Source: DAHVFK01 sp035310985 (lineage in GTDB: Bacteria > Pseudomonadota > Gammaproteobacteria > Burkholderiales > SG8-39). From it: 64,000 nt of DNA. Of the stretch, positions 56,695 to 64,000 are shown piece by piece (the first letter of the stretch is position 1; each line of letters opens with the position of its first letter). The translations under genes and the position numbers were made by a program. The DNA is taken from the NCBI GenBank assembly GCA_035310985.1, contig DATGDH010000037.1, forward strand, positions 1 to 64,000, written 5' to 3'. The notes beneath the pieces were generated by a model, which was given only the letters and a program-made list of their open reading frames with translations, was not told the DNA's origin and searched no databases.

Positions 56695-57374
56695 GATTTC
56701 GACTCCTTTCTTTCCTTGGTGAGCTGTTGGGACTGGATGCCGCCGGCGATGTACACCAGCGCGAGCATGCCGAAGATGTAGGCCTGCACCAGCGCCTCGA
56801 CCACGTGCAGGAGCAGGATGGGCACCGGCACCAGGAAGCCCGCGACGAGCAGCACCAGCAGCGCCGCCATCTCGAGGCTGGCCATGTTGCCGAACAGCCG
56901 CACCGCCAGCGCGACGGTGCGCGACAGCTCGCTCATCACATGGAACGGGAACAGGAGCGGGCTCGGCGAGAGGTAGTGCCGCAGGTAGTCGCGCCAGCCC
57001 TCGGCGCGCACGCCGTACCAGTGCACCGACAGGAACACCAGGATGGCGAGCGCCGCTGTGAGCGACAGGTCGCCGGTCGGCGAATGCAGCCCCGGCACGA
57101 TGCCGGCCAGGTTGGCCACCACGAGGAACACCCACAGCGTGCCGACGAAAGGCACGAGCATGCGCGGGCGCTGCGGAAACACCGCGGCGATCGAGCTCTC
57201 GATCGCCAGCACCACGCCTTCGAGCACCGTCTGCAACGCGCCGGGCCGCTCGCCGAGCGCGCGCGTCGCAGCCAGGCTGAACAGCGCGAGCGCGAGCATG
57301 ATGCCCCAGGTGGTGACCACCGCGGCGCTGACGCCGAACGGGCCGACGTGGAACAGGATCTCCGACGTTTCCAT
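56691..57374 (-). CDS. atpB: N-type ATPase a subunit
   Basis: This 227-residue protein has five to six membrane helices. SELSRTVALAVRLFGNMASLEMAALLVLL carries the stator Arg (SRTVALAVRLFGNM) facing the c-ring. VEALVQAYIFGMLALVYIAGGI is the last helix. Its ATG overlaps the atpQ stop (TGATG). No atpR-like gene separates atpQ from atpB, contrary to the usual N-ATPase order. Confidence 0.9.
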   Translation of the reverse strand: METSEILFHVGPFGVSAAVVTTWGIMLALALFSLAATRALGERPGALQTVLEGVVLAIESSIAAVFPQRPRMLVPFVGTLWVFLVVANLAGIVPGLHSPTGDLSLTAALAILVFLSVHWYGVRAEGWRDYLRHYLSPSPLLFPFHVMSELSRTVALAVRLFGNMASLEMAALLVLLVAGFLVPVPILLLHVVEALVQAYIFGMLALVYIAGGIQSQQLTKERKESKS

Positions 57375-57658
57375 CACTGCCGCTCGCGCACGAAGAGGTA
57401 CACGTTGACGGCGCCCAGCGCCACGCCGGCGAGCAGCAGGCTGATCGTCCAGCGTACCGAGTAGCCCGCCAGCTGGTCGTCGATCCAGCGGCCGAGGTAG
57501 CCGCCGCCGAGCACCGGCAGGATGAACAGCAGCGCCAGCGTGCCGAGGTAGGCGGTCTGCGCGAGCAGGCCCGGGCGCTCGCGCTCTGCGCGGCGCATGC
57601 GCTCGGCCTGGCGCTCCACCGTCTCGCGCAGCTTCGGTTCGCGCTCGGCGTTCGCCAT
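57374..57658 (-). CDS. atpQ: N-type ATPase AtpQ/AtpI-like small membrane protein
   Basis: This 94-residue protein has a charged N-terminal helix (LRETVERQAERMRRAERERPGL) and two membrane segments (TAYLGTLALLFILPVLGGGYLGRWID and VRWTISLLLAGVALGAVNVYLFV). GYLGRWIDDQL is like the AtpI/ATPase-gene-1 family. It overlaps both neighbours by one base. Confidence 0.82.
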   Translation of the reverse strand: MANAEREPKLRETVERQAERMRRAERERPGLLAQTAYLGTLALLFILPVLGGGYLGRWIDDQLAGYSVRWTISLLLAGVALGAVNVYLFVRERQ

Positions 57659-58053
57659 CAGGCCTCGCCCAACCGCCACAGGCGGCGCACCATCTCGCGT
57701 TCCAGGCGCGTGACGCTTTCCTTCAGGCTGCGCAGCGCGCTGTCCTCCGCCGCGAGCGCGCTGTCGACCGCGGCGGCCACGGTGCGGAAGTCATCGCCCA
57801 GCACGTAGCGCCGCGTGCTGAGGAAGAGCTCGCCGTCGACGAAGTACGCAAGCCCGCCCGGCAGCGCGAGGTAGTGCCAGGCGCCGCCGGCCGTTCGAAA
57901 GCGCGCCAGGCCGTAGCCGAGCACGGTCATCATCCGCTCGGCGCCCGCCAGCAGGCCGAAGGCGCCCGAGGCGTCGCGCGCCACGAAGCTCTCGACGTCT
58001 TCGATGCGCGCGTACTGCGTAGCCGACTGCAGGTGCAGCGCGAAGACGCTCAC
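57658..58053 (-). CDS. atpC: N-type ATPase epsilon subunit
   Basis: This 131-residue protein starts at GTG overlapping the atpD stop (GTGA). FALHLQSATQYARIEDVESFVARDASGAFGLLAGAERMMTVL is the beta-sandwich start, with the epsilon-type FGLLAGAERM block. A helical C-terminus (DSALRSLKESVTRLEREMVRRLW) follows. Confidence 0.88.
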   Translation of the reverse strand: MSVFALHLQSATQYARIEDVESFVARDASGAFGLLAGAERMMTVLGYGLARFRTAGGAWHYLALPGGLAYFVDGELFLSTRRYVLGDDFRTVAAAVDSALAAEDSALRSLKESVTRLEREMVRRLWRLGEA

Positions 58054-59420
58054 GGCATCGCCCCGCGCATGTAGCACTGTTCCTCGCGCACGCCGTCGTG
58101 CTTGCCGACGAGGAAGGCCTCGCAGTCGGCGAGCGTCTTTTCGAGCGGCACCGTTACGCCCGCCATGCCGGTGTGCTCGGCGACCACGTGGAACGGCTGG
58201 CTGAGATACCTCTGCAGGCGGCGCGCGCGCAGCACCGTGCGCCGGTCTTCGGCAGAGAGCGCCTCGATGCCGAGCATGGCGATGATGTCCTGCAGCTCGT
58301 CGTAGCGCGCCAGGTGCTCGCGCACGGCGCGCGCCGCGTCGTAGTGCCGGTCCCCGACGATGCGCCGGTCGAGCAGGCGGCTCTGCGAGGCGAGCGGGTC
58401 GACGGCGGGATAGATGCCGCGCCCGGCCTGCTCGCGCGACAGGATCACGAGCGTGTCGAGGTGCGCGAGGATCGCGCTCACCGCCGGGTCCGTCATGTCG
58501 TCGGCCGGCACGTAGACCGCCTGCACAGAGGTGATGGTGCCGGTGCGCGTCGAGGCGATGCGCTCCTCGAGCTCGGCCACCTCGGTGAGCAGCGTCGGCT
58601 GGTAGCCGACCGTGGCCGGCATGCGCCCGAGCAGCCCGGAGATCTCGCTGCCCGCCTGCACGAAGCGGAAGACGTTGTCCATCAGCACCAGCACTTCCTT
58701 GCCGAGCGTGTCGCGCAGGTACTCGGCATAGGTGAGCGCGGTCGCGCCGGCGCGGAAGCGCACGCCGGGCGACTCGTCCATCTGGCCGAACACGAGCACC
58801 GTACTCGGCAGCACGCCCGCCCCCTGCATCTCGCGCCACAGCTCGTGCGCCTCGCGGATGCGCTCGCCGACGCCCGCGAACACCGACACGCCCCGATGCA
58901 GCGCCGCGATGGCGTGCATGAACTCCATGATCAGCACCGTCTTGCCGACGCCCGCACCGCCGAACAGGCCCGTTTTCCCGCCGCGCACGAAGGGGCAGAG
59001 GAGATCGATCACCTTGATGCCCGTCTCGAGGATCGCCTCGGGCCCCTTCACCTCCGCGAGCGGCGCCGGCGGCTCGGACACCGCGCGCAGGCGGTCCGCA
59101 GGCAGCGGCGCGCCGCCGTCGAGCGGTGCGCCGAACACGTCGAGCACGCGCCCGAGGCACTCGCGCGCCACCGGCACGCGCAGGGGACCGCCGGTGCCGA
59201 ACACCGGCGCGCCGCGCTTCAGCCCCGCGGTGCCGTGCAGCGCGACCGCGCGCAGCCGGCGGGCGTCGAGATGAAAGTGCACCTCGAGCAGGCGCGCGCT
59301 GCCGTCGAACTCCACGCGCAGCGCGTCGTGCAGCGCGGGCAGCGTGCCGGCACAGGCGACGTCGACTACCGGCCCGGACACCTGCTCGACGACGCCGACC
59401 TGCTCATTCCTCGAGGACAT
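58050..59420 (-). CDS. atpD: N-type ATPase beta subunit
   Basis: This 456-residue protein has Walker A GGAGVGKTV, the catalytic Glu segment GVGERIREAHELW, Walker B VLVLMDNVFRFVQAGSEISGLLGRMPATVGYQPTL and the SREQAGRGIYPAVDPLASQSRL motif. These are catalytic-subunit marks. N-type beta sits first in the operon order. Its start lies 17 bases inside the end of phaC. Confidence 0.95.
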   Translation of the reverse strand: MSSRNEQVGVVEQVSGPVVDVACAGTLPALHDALRVEFDGSARLLEVHFHLDARRLRAVALHGTAGLKRGAPVFGTGGPLRVPVARECLGRVLDVFGAPLDGGAPLPADRLRAVSEPPAPLAEVKGPEAILETGIKVIDLLCPFVRGGKTGLFGGAGVGKTVLIMEFMHAIAALHRGVSVFAGVGERIREAHELWREMQGAGVLPSTVLVFGQMDESPGVRFRAGATALTYAEYLRDTLGKEVLVLMDNVFRFVQAGSEISGLLGRMPATVGYQPTLLTEVAELEERIASTRTGTITSVQAVYVPADDMTDPAVSAILAHLDTLVILSREQAGRGIYPAVDPLASQSRLLDRRIVGDRHYDAARAVREHLARYDELQDIIAMLGIEALSAEDRRTVLRARRLQRYLSQPFHVVAEHTGMAGVTVPLEKTLADCEAFLVGKHDGVREEQCYMRGAMP

Positions 59421-61140
59421 AGCGCCCGGGCGCGTCGTTCAGCGGGGGCAGCCCCTTGTCGGGCGCCCCCATCGGCGGCGGCGCGACCGGCGCGCCGGAG
59501 CGCACATCGAGCCAGGCGGCGTATTCCGGCCACCAGGAGCCCTGGCGCACGGGGGTCGCTTCTTCCCAGGTCTCGGGGTCTACGTAGCGGTCGTCGCTCC
59601 GGCGCGTCGAAACCCGGTAGCTCGCGCCGGCAAAGCCCTCCGGCGGGTTGACGACACCTACGTTGTGCCCGCCGCTGGTCAAAAGGAACGTCACTTCGGT
59701 GTCGGCGAACAGGTTGATCCTGTAGACCGAGCGCCAGGGCGACACGTGATCGCGGGATGTGCCGACCGCGAACACCGGTGCACGGATGTCGGACAAGGCG
59801 ATCGGCCGCCCGTCGACCATGAAGCGCCCCTCGGTGAAGTCATTGTCGAGGTACAGCCGCCGCAGGTACTCGCTGTGCATGCGGTAAGGCATGCGCGTCG
59901 CGTCGGCGTTCCACGCCATGAGGTCGCTCACTTCGTCGCGCTTTCCCATCAGGTAGTCGTGCACCATGCGCGACCACACCAGGTCCTTCGAGTTGAGAAG
60001 TGCGAAAGCGCCCGCCATCTCCTTGCCGTCGAGATAGCCGCGCGTGAACATCATGTCCTCGAGGAAGCTCACCTGGCTCTCGTCGATGAACAGCGAGAGC
60101 TCGCCCGCTTCCTCGAAGTCGGTCTCCGCGGCGAGCAGCGCGAGCGTCGCCAGGCGCTCGTCGCCCTCGCGCGCGAGCAGCGCGGCCGCCATGGTCAGGA
60201 TCGTGCCGCCCAGGCAATAGCCCAGCGCGTGCGCGCGCTCGCCCGGGACGATCTTGCCGATCGCGTCGAGCGCCGCCAGCACCCCGCCCTTGATGTAGTC
60301 CTCCAGGCCGAGCTCGCGCTCGCGCGCGGTCGGATTCTTCCACGAGATCATGAACACGCTGTAGCCGCGCCCGACGAGGAACTTCACCAGCGAGTTGTGC
60401 GCCTGCAGGTCGAGGATGTAGTACTTCATGATCCACGACGGCACCACGAGCAGCGGCTCCGGCCGCACTTCGCCGGTTTGCGGCGCGTACTGGATCAGCT
60501 CGATCAGGTGATTGCGGTACACCACCTTGCCCGGGGTCAGCGCCAGGTTCTCGCCCACGCGCCAGCGCTCCAGTCCGGGCAGCGGCCGGTTGGCGGCGAC
60601 GCGCAGCGCGTCGTCCCACCAGTTGATCGCGCCCTGCACCAGGTTGGCGCCGGCCCGGTGCGCCGTCTCGCGCAGCACCTCGGGATTGGTGAGCGGGAAG
60701 TTCGACGGCGAGAACATGTCGAGCCATTGGCGCGTCACGAACTCGACCACCTGCTCGTGGTGCGCGCTGACGCCGCGCACCCCGGTCGTCGCGTTCCACC
60801 ACCATTGCTGCGTAAGCAGGAACCCCTGCTGCAGGAGGTTGAACGGCCAGGCGCACCAGTCCGGATGCTCGAAGCGCCGGTCCTGCGGCAACGGCTCGAT
60901 GCAGGGCTCCCAGTTGCGGGCAGACTGCAATGCCGCAATCGCGAAACGGCTGAGCTTTCTCTGCGCCTTGACGCCGAGCTCCCCCCACTTGGCGGGCGAG
61001 CCCGCGAGGTGCACCACCCAGTCCAGGTAGGCGCCCGCGATCGACGCGGGCGAAATGCCCTGCGTCAGCCGCGCGAGGGTGGATTTGAGGAGCGCGTCCG
61101 CGGGTTGTGCGGCGACGGCGAGGGGATCTGGGGCGCGCAT
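59404..61140 (-). CDS. phaC: Polyhydroxyalkanoate synthase, PhaC class-I-like
   Basis: This 578-residue protein has the nucleophile motif GYCLGG with Cys, general-base candidates in GTSRDHVSPW (Asp) and SGGHNVGVVNPP (His), and the N-terminal WWWNATTGVRGVSAHHEQVVEFVTRQWLDMFSPSNFPLTNPEV block. These match PHB synthases, which polymerise hydroxyacyl-CoA to PHA granules. No phaA, phaB or phaP is nearby. The 3' end overlaps atpD by 17 bases. No clear ribosome site; an ANR-type box lies about 40 bases upstream of the start. Confidence 0.9.
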   Translation of the reverse strand: MRAPDPLAVAAQPADALLKSTLARLTQGISPASIAGAYLDWVVHLAGSPAKWGELGVKAQRKLSRFAIAALQSARNWEPCIEPLPQDRRFEHPDWCAWPFNLLQQGFLLTQQWWWNATTGVRGVSAHHEQVVEFVTRQWLDMFSPSNFPLTNPEVLRETAHRAGANLVQGAINWWDDALRVAANRPLPGLERWRVGENLALTPGKVVYRNHLIELIQYAPQTGEVRPEPLLVVPSWIMKYYILDLQAHNSLVKFLVGRGYSVFMISWKNPTARERELGLEDYIKGGVLAALDAIGKIVPGERAHALGYCLGGTILTMAAALLAREGDERLATLALLAAETDFEEAGELSLFIDESQVSFLEDMMFTRGYLDGKEMAGAFALLNSKDLVWSRMVHDYLMGKRDEVSDLMAWNADATRMPYRMHSEYLRRLYLDNDFTEGRFMVDGRPIALSDIRAPVFAVGTSRDHVSPWRSVYRINLFADTEVTFLLTSGGHNVGVVNPPEGFAGASYRVSTRRSDDRYVDPETWEEATPVRQGSWWPEYAAWLDVRSGAPVAPPPMGAPDKGLPPLNDAPGRYVLEE

Positions 61141-61173
61141 GCATTCAGTCTGCGCCGCGCCCCCTGCGGGGAG

Positions 61174-61187
61174 TTGATCTAACTCAA
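61174..61187 (-). promoter_or_regulatory. FNR/ANR-type box upstream of phaC-N-ATPase operon
   Basis: TTGATCTAACTCAA has one mismatch to the consensus. A standard class-II spacing would start transcription at about 61139, within a base or two of the phaC ATG (61140). This implies a leaderless message, in agreement with no ribosome site. Confidence 0.6.
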
Positions 61188-61206
61188 GAAAGCGCCCCCG
61201 TGACCG

Positions 61207-61977
61207 TCAGCCCGAAGTGCGCTTGACGATCTCTCCCAGCGCGCCGAGCAGGTTGACCGGCACCGGAAACACGATGGTGTTGCTCTTGTCGCCGGCGATT
61301 TCCGTCAGGATCTGCAGGTAGCGCAATTGCATCGCCTCGGGCTGGGTGGCCAGCTTGGCGCCAGCTTGCAGCAGCTTTTCTGCGGCTTGCGCCTCGCCTT
61401 CGGAGTAGATGACCTTCGCGCGCCGCTCGCGCTCGGCCTCGGCCTGGCGCGCGATCGCGCGAATCATCGATTCATTCAGGTCGACGTGCTTGATCTCGAC
61501 GTTCGCCACCTTGATCCCCCAAGCGTCGGTCTGCTGGTCGAGCACGGTCTGGATGTCGAGATTGAGCTTGTCTCGCTCGGCGAGCATCTCGTCCAGCTCG
61601 TGCTTGCCGAGCACCGCGCGCAGAGTGGTCTGCGCCAGCTGGCTGGTTGCGCCGAGGAAATCGGCCACCTGGATCACCGCCCTGGCCGGGTCGACGACGC
61701 GGAAGTAAACCACCGCGTTCACCTTGACCGAGACGTTGTCGCGCGAGATCACGTCCTGGCTCGGCACGTCGAGTACCATGGTGCGCAGGTCCATGCGGAC
61801 CATCTGCTGGATCCCCGGGATGATGACGACGAGCCCGGGACCCTTGACCTTGTGAAAGCGCCCAAGCATGAAGACGACGCCGCGCTCGTACTCGCGCAGG
61901 ATGCGCAGCGACGAGACCACCAGCACGATGACGATGATCAGCGCGCCAAAGCTGAAGCTGAAACCGAAGTTGAACAC
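61207..61977 (-). CDS. Stomatin/slipin-type SPFH protein
   Basis: This 256-residue protein has a membrane-anchoring hydrophobic start (FGALIIVIVLVVSSLRIL). The SPFH domain has YERGVVFMLGRFHKVKGPGLVVIIPGIQ, then DVISRDNVSVKVNAVVYFRV. A coiled coil with RAIARQAEAERERRAKVIYSEGEAQAAEKL follows. Such proteins form membrane microdomains and are typically encoded with NfeD. Start lies 5 bases after the NfeD stop. Confidence 0.92.
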   Translation of the reverse strand: MFNFGFSFSFGALIIVIVLVVSSLRILREYERGVVFMLGRFHKVKGPGLVVIIPGIQQMVRMDLRTMVLDVPSQDVISRDNVSVKVNAVVYFRVVDPARAVIQVADFLGATSQLAQTTLRAVLGKHELDEMLAERDKLNLDIQTVLDQQTDAWGIKVANVEIKHVDLNESMIRAIARQAEAERERRAKVIYSEGEAQAAEKLLQAGAKLATQPEAMQLRYLQILTEIAGDKSNTIVFPVPVNLLGALGEIVKRTSG

Positions 61978-61982
61978 GATGG

Positions 61983-63353
61983 TTACCCTCCGTTGCCGTT
62001 ACCGGGCTCGGCGATGACGTCGAGCACCAGGCCTTCTATCGCCGTGACGCGCAGCCGCTGGCCCTTGCGCACCGGCGTGCCCGAGCGCACGCGCCAGTTC
62101 TCGCTGTGCACGCGCGCCCAGCCCTCCCCGCTGAAGTCCTCCAGCGCGACGCCGCCCGCGCCGATCAGCTCCTCGCGCCCGGTCACCACCGGGCGCCTGC
62201 GGCCCCTGACCAGCATGCCGACGACGAAGATGAGGAACGCCGCGCTCGCCGCGGCGATGCCGCCGATCAGCGCGTAGGGGATCTCGAAGCCGGGCACATC
62301 GGTGTCGATGAGGATGATCGAGCCGATGACGAAGGAAATGAGTCCGCCCACGCCGAGCGAGCCGAAGGCGGGCACGAAGGCCTCGGCGACCATGAACGCG
62401 ATGCCGAGCAGAATCAACGCCAGCCCGGCGTAGTTCACCGGCAGCAGCTGGAACGCGTACATCGCCAGCAGGATGCAGATCGCGCCGACCACGCCGGGCA
62501 GCACCAGGCCCGGGTTGGAGAACTCGTACAGCACGGCGTAGATGCCGAGCAGCACCAGGATGTAGGCAACGCTCGGGTTGGTGATCACCCCGAGCAGCCT
62601 GGTGCGCCAGCCGACCTCGTAGTTCTCGACTTTCGCGTCCGCCAGGTGCAGCGTGCGCTCGACGCCGCCCGCCGTCACCTTGCGCCCTTCGAGCTTGGCG
62701 AGCAGCGCCGGCACGTTGTCGGCGACGAAGTCGATCACCTTGAGCCGCGCCGCCTCCGCTGAGGGTAGGCTCACCGCCTCGCGCACCGCGCGCTCGGCCC
62801 ACTCGGCGTTGCGCCCGCGCAGCTGCGCCAGGCCGCGGATGTAGGCCGAGGCGTCGTGCACCATCTTGTGCTCGAGCGTGCTGCCGCCCTCCTCGCCCTT
62901 GCCCTTTTTCGCGCCCTTCTCCGGCGCGGGAGTGGAAGGCGCGCCGATCGCGATCGGCGTCGCCGCGCCGAGGTTGGTCGCCGGCGCCATGGCCGCGAAG
63001 TGGCTCGCGTACAGGATGTACGTGCCGGCACTCGCGGCGCGCGCGCCCGAGGGCGCGACGTAGGCCGCCACCGGCACCGGAGAGGCGAGGATGTCCTTGA
63101 TGATCGAGCGCATCGCGGTGTCCAGTCCGCCCGGGGTGTCCATCTCGAGCACCACGAGCTGCGCGCCGTCCCTGGCCGCGGCTTCCAGCCCGCGGTGCAC
63201 GTAGTCCGCGGTCGCCGGCCCGATCGCGCCGTCGATGGTCAGCACCAGCACCGGCGCGGCACGCGCCTGCGCTGCGCCCAGCAGGAGCGCGGCCAGCACC
63301 AGCAGTCTGCGCAGCTCCAACGCCTTCTCCTTGCGCCCTCGTCCCGAGACCAT
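61983..63353 (-). CDS. NfeD-family membrane serine protease (long form)
   Basis: This 456-residue protein has a signal region (LLVLAALLLGAAQARA). The ClpP-like serine protease domain has VLEMDTPGGLDTAMR and ASAGTYILYASHFAAMAP with the nucleophile Ser. Four or five membrane helices (about residues 235-370) follow, and an OB-fold NfeD C-terminus (ALEDFSGEGWARVHSENWRV). It is coupled to the SPFH gene. The family cleaves stomatin in archaea. GGAGGAGG precedes the ATG. Confidence 0.9.
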   Translation of the reverse strand: MVSGRGRKEKALELRRLLVLAALLLGAAQARAAPVLVLTIDGAIGPATADYVHRGLEAAARDGAQLVVLEMDTPGGLDTAMRSIIKDILASPVPVAAYVAPSGARAASAGTYILYASHFAAMAPATNLGAATPIAIGAPSTPAPEKGAKKGKGEEGGSTLEHKMVHDASAYIRGLAQLRGRNAEWAERAVREAVSLPSAEAARLKVIDFVADNVPALLAKLEGRKVTAGGVERTLHLADAKVENYEVGWRTRLLGVITNPSVAYILVLLGIYAVLYEFSNPGLVLPGVVGAICILLAMYAFQLLPVNYAGLALILLGIAFMVAEAFVPAFGSLGVGGLISFVIGSIILIDTDVPGFEIPYALIGGIAAASAAFLIFVVGMLVRGRRRPVVTGREELIGAGGVALEDFSGEGWARVHSENWRVRSGTPVRKGQRLRVTAIEGLVLDVIAEPGNGNGG

Positions 63354-63385
63354 AACAATACGCCTCCTCCCGGCATTACGTATCC

Positions 63386-64000
63386 GTGAAACCCGAGTCC
63401 CTCCCCGCCGAAGCCATCGTCGTACGCGGCGCCCGGCAGAACAACCTGAAGAACCTCTCGCTCGCGATCCCCACGGGGGAGCTGGTGGTGGTGACCGGGG
63501 TGTCGGGCTCGGGCAAGTCTTCGCTGGTCTTCGACACGCTCTACGCGGAGGGCCAGCGGCGCTACGTCGAGACCTTCAGCCCGTACGCGCGCCAGTTCCT
63601 CGACCGCATGGACAAGCCGCAGGTCGACGCGATCGAGGGCATTCCGCCGGCGATCGCCATCGACCAGACCAACCCGGTGCGCACCTCGCGCTCGACGGTC
63701 GGCACGATGACCGAGCTGAACGACCACCTCAAGCTCCTGTACGCGCGCGCCGCGACGCTCTTCTGCCGCGGCTGCGGCAAGCCGGTGACGCGCGACACGC
63801 CCGACTCGGTCTACCGCGTGCTCGAGGAACGCTGCGCGGCGCACGGCGACCCGCGCCTCGCGGTGACCTTTCCCGTGCCGGTGCCGAAGAGCTTCACGGA
63901 GAGCGAGATCGAGCAGCTGCTCGAGCGCCAGGGCTACACGCGCATCCACGCGCGCGCCAAGGGCCTGCTCGAGGTGACGCAGGACCGCTTCCGCCTCTCG
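63386..64000 (+). CDS. uvrA: Excinuclease ABC subunit UvrA, N-terminal part
   Basis: The start of UvrA; 205 residues are visible before the window ends. VVRGARQNNLKNLSLAIP, Walker A GVSGSGKSS, DTLYAEGQRRYVETFSPYARQFLDRMDKPQVDAIEGIPPAIAIDQ and CRGCGKPV, the first zinc knuckle, are characteristic. UvrA scans DNA damage with UvrB. In some betaproteobacteria a longer fused UvrA exists; total length cannot be judged here. GTG start near the divergent nfeD promoter region. Confidence 0.92.
   Translation, partial: MKPESLPAEAIVVRGARQNNLKNLSLAIPTGELVVVTGVSGSGKSSLVFDTLYAEGQRRYVETFSPYARQFLDRMDKPQVDAIEGIPPAIAIDQTNPVRTSRSTVGTMTELNDHLKLLYARAATLFCRGCGKPVTRDTPDSVYRVLEERCAAHGDPRLAVTFPVPVPKSFTESEIEQLLERQGYTRIHARAKGLLEVTQDRFRLS

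Noticed and set aside
59344..61182. 612-residue ORF on the plus strand opposite phaC
   Set aside because: Antisense shadow of phaC, whose catalytic motifs are intact; composition is Arg/His/Val-rich nonsense.
1..64000. tRNA, rRNA, insertion sequences, phage genes, attachment sites
   Set aside because: None seen by reading: no transposase-like ORF, no paired terminal repeats flanking a gene block, no tRNA-like cloverleaf noticed. A tRNA/rRNA scan would settle this.

Overview
The window is high-GC DNA with densely packed, often overlapping genes (ATGA, GTGA and TGATG junctions). It reads like the chromosome of a betaproteobacterium. Pointers are a QueE with the Burkholderia-type iron-sulfur spacing, a BCAM0308-family protein, an N-type F1Fo ATPase operon, EttA, and the general gene style. 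The species cannot be named from sequence alone. I found no tRNA, rRNA, CRISPR array, insertion sequence or phage gene.

Layout. 1-11 kb: ordinary metabolism and transport. It holds the end of an EF-hand/BON protein, a DMT-type exporter, a MetE-like protein, a five-gene branched-chain amino-acid-type ABC transporter (substrate-binding protein, LivH, LivM, LivG, LivF), a YeiH-type transporter with a tiny Cys-rich partner, a 3-hydroxyisobutyrate-dehydrogenase-like enzyme and a metallo-beta-lactamase-fold protein.

11-47 kb: a large stress and persistence island. It holds a DksA-like protein, two universal stress proteins, Hsp20, DnaK, DnaJ, a CheR-like methyltransferase, an intramembrane protease, an archaeal-type S-adenosylmethionine synthetase, a ribosome hibernation factor fused to a cold-shock domain, a BCAM0308-family protein, a primase-polymerase-fold protein, a fused molybdenum hydroxylase, and a run of secreted Gly-rich proteins. 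Queuosine genes (queE, queD), EttA and an acyl-CoA dehydrogenase are interspersed. Twelve copies of an inverted repeat matching the FNR/ANR box (TTGAT-N4-ATCAA) lie in the intergenic spaces between 11.6 and 61.2 kb, five of them perfect, nearly all upstream of these operons. This argues for one oxygen-controlled regulon.

47-53.4 kb: envelope and redox signalling. A Spy/CpxP-like protein, an OmpR-type regulator and a histidine kinase form one operon. A perfect CpxR-type box (GTAAA-N5-GTAAA) lies upstream. Next to it is an ECF sigma factor whose anti-sigma partner carries a periplasmic DsrE-like domain, flanked by three secreted DsrE-family paralogs. The sigma gene and the two tandem DsrE genes diverge from a palindromic pair of GGAATA-N17-GTC promoters. 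This is the best candidate for an undescribed system here.

53.4-64 kb: a complete N-type ATPase operon (atpDCQBEFAG, no atpR) sits directly downstream of, and overlapping, a PHA synthase gene with an ANR-type box in front. A stomatin/NfeD pair follows, and the window ends in the start of uvrA.
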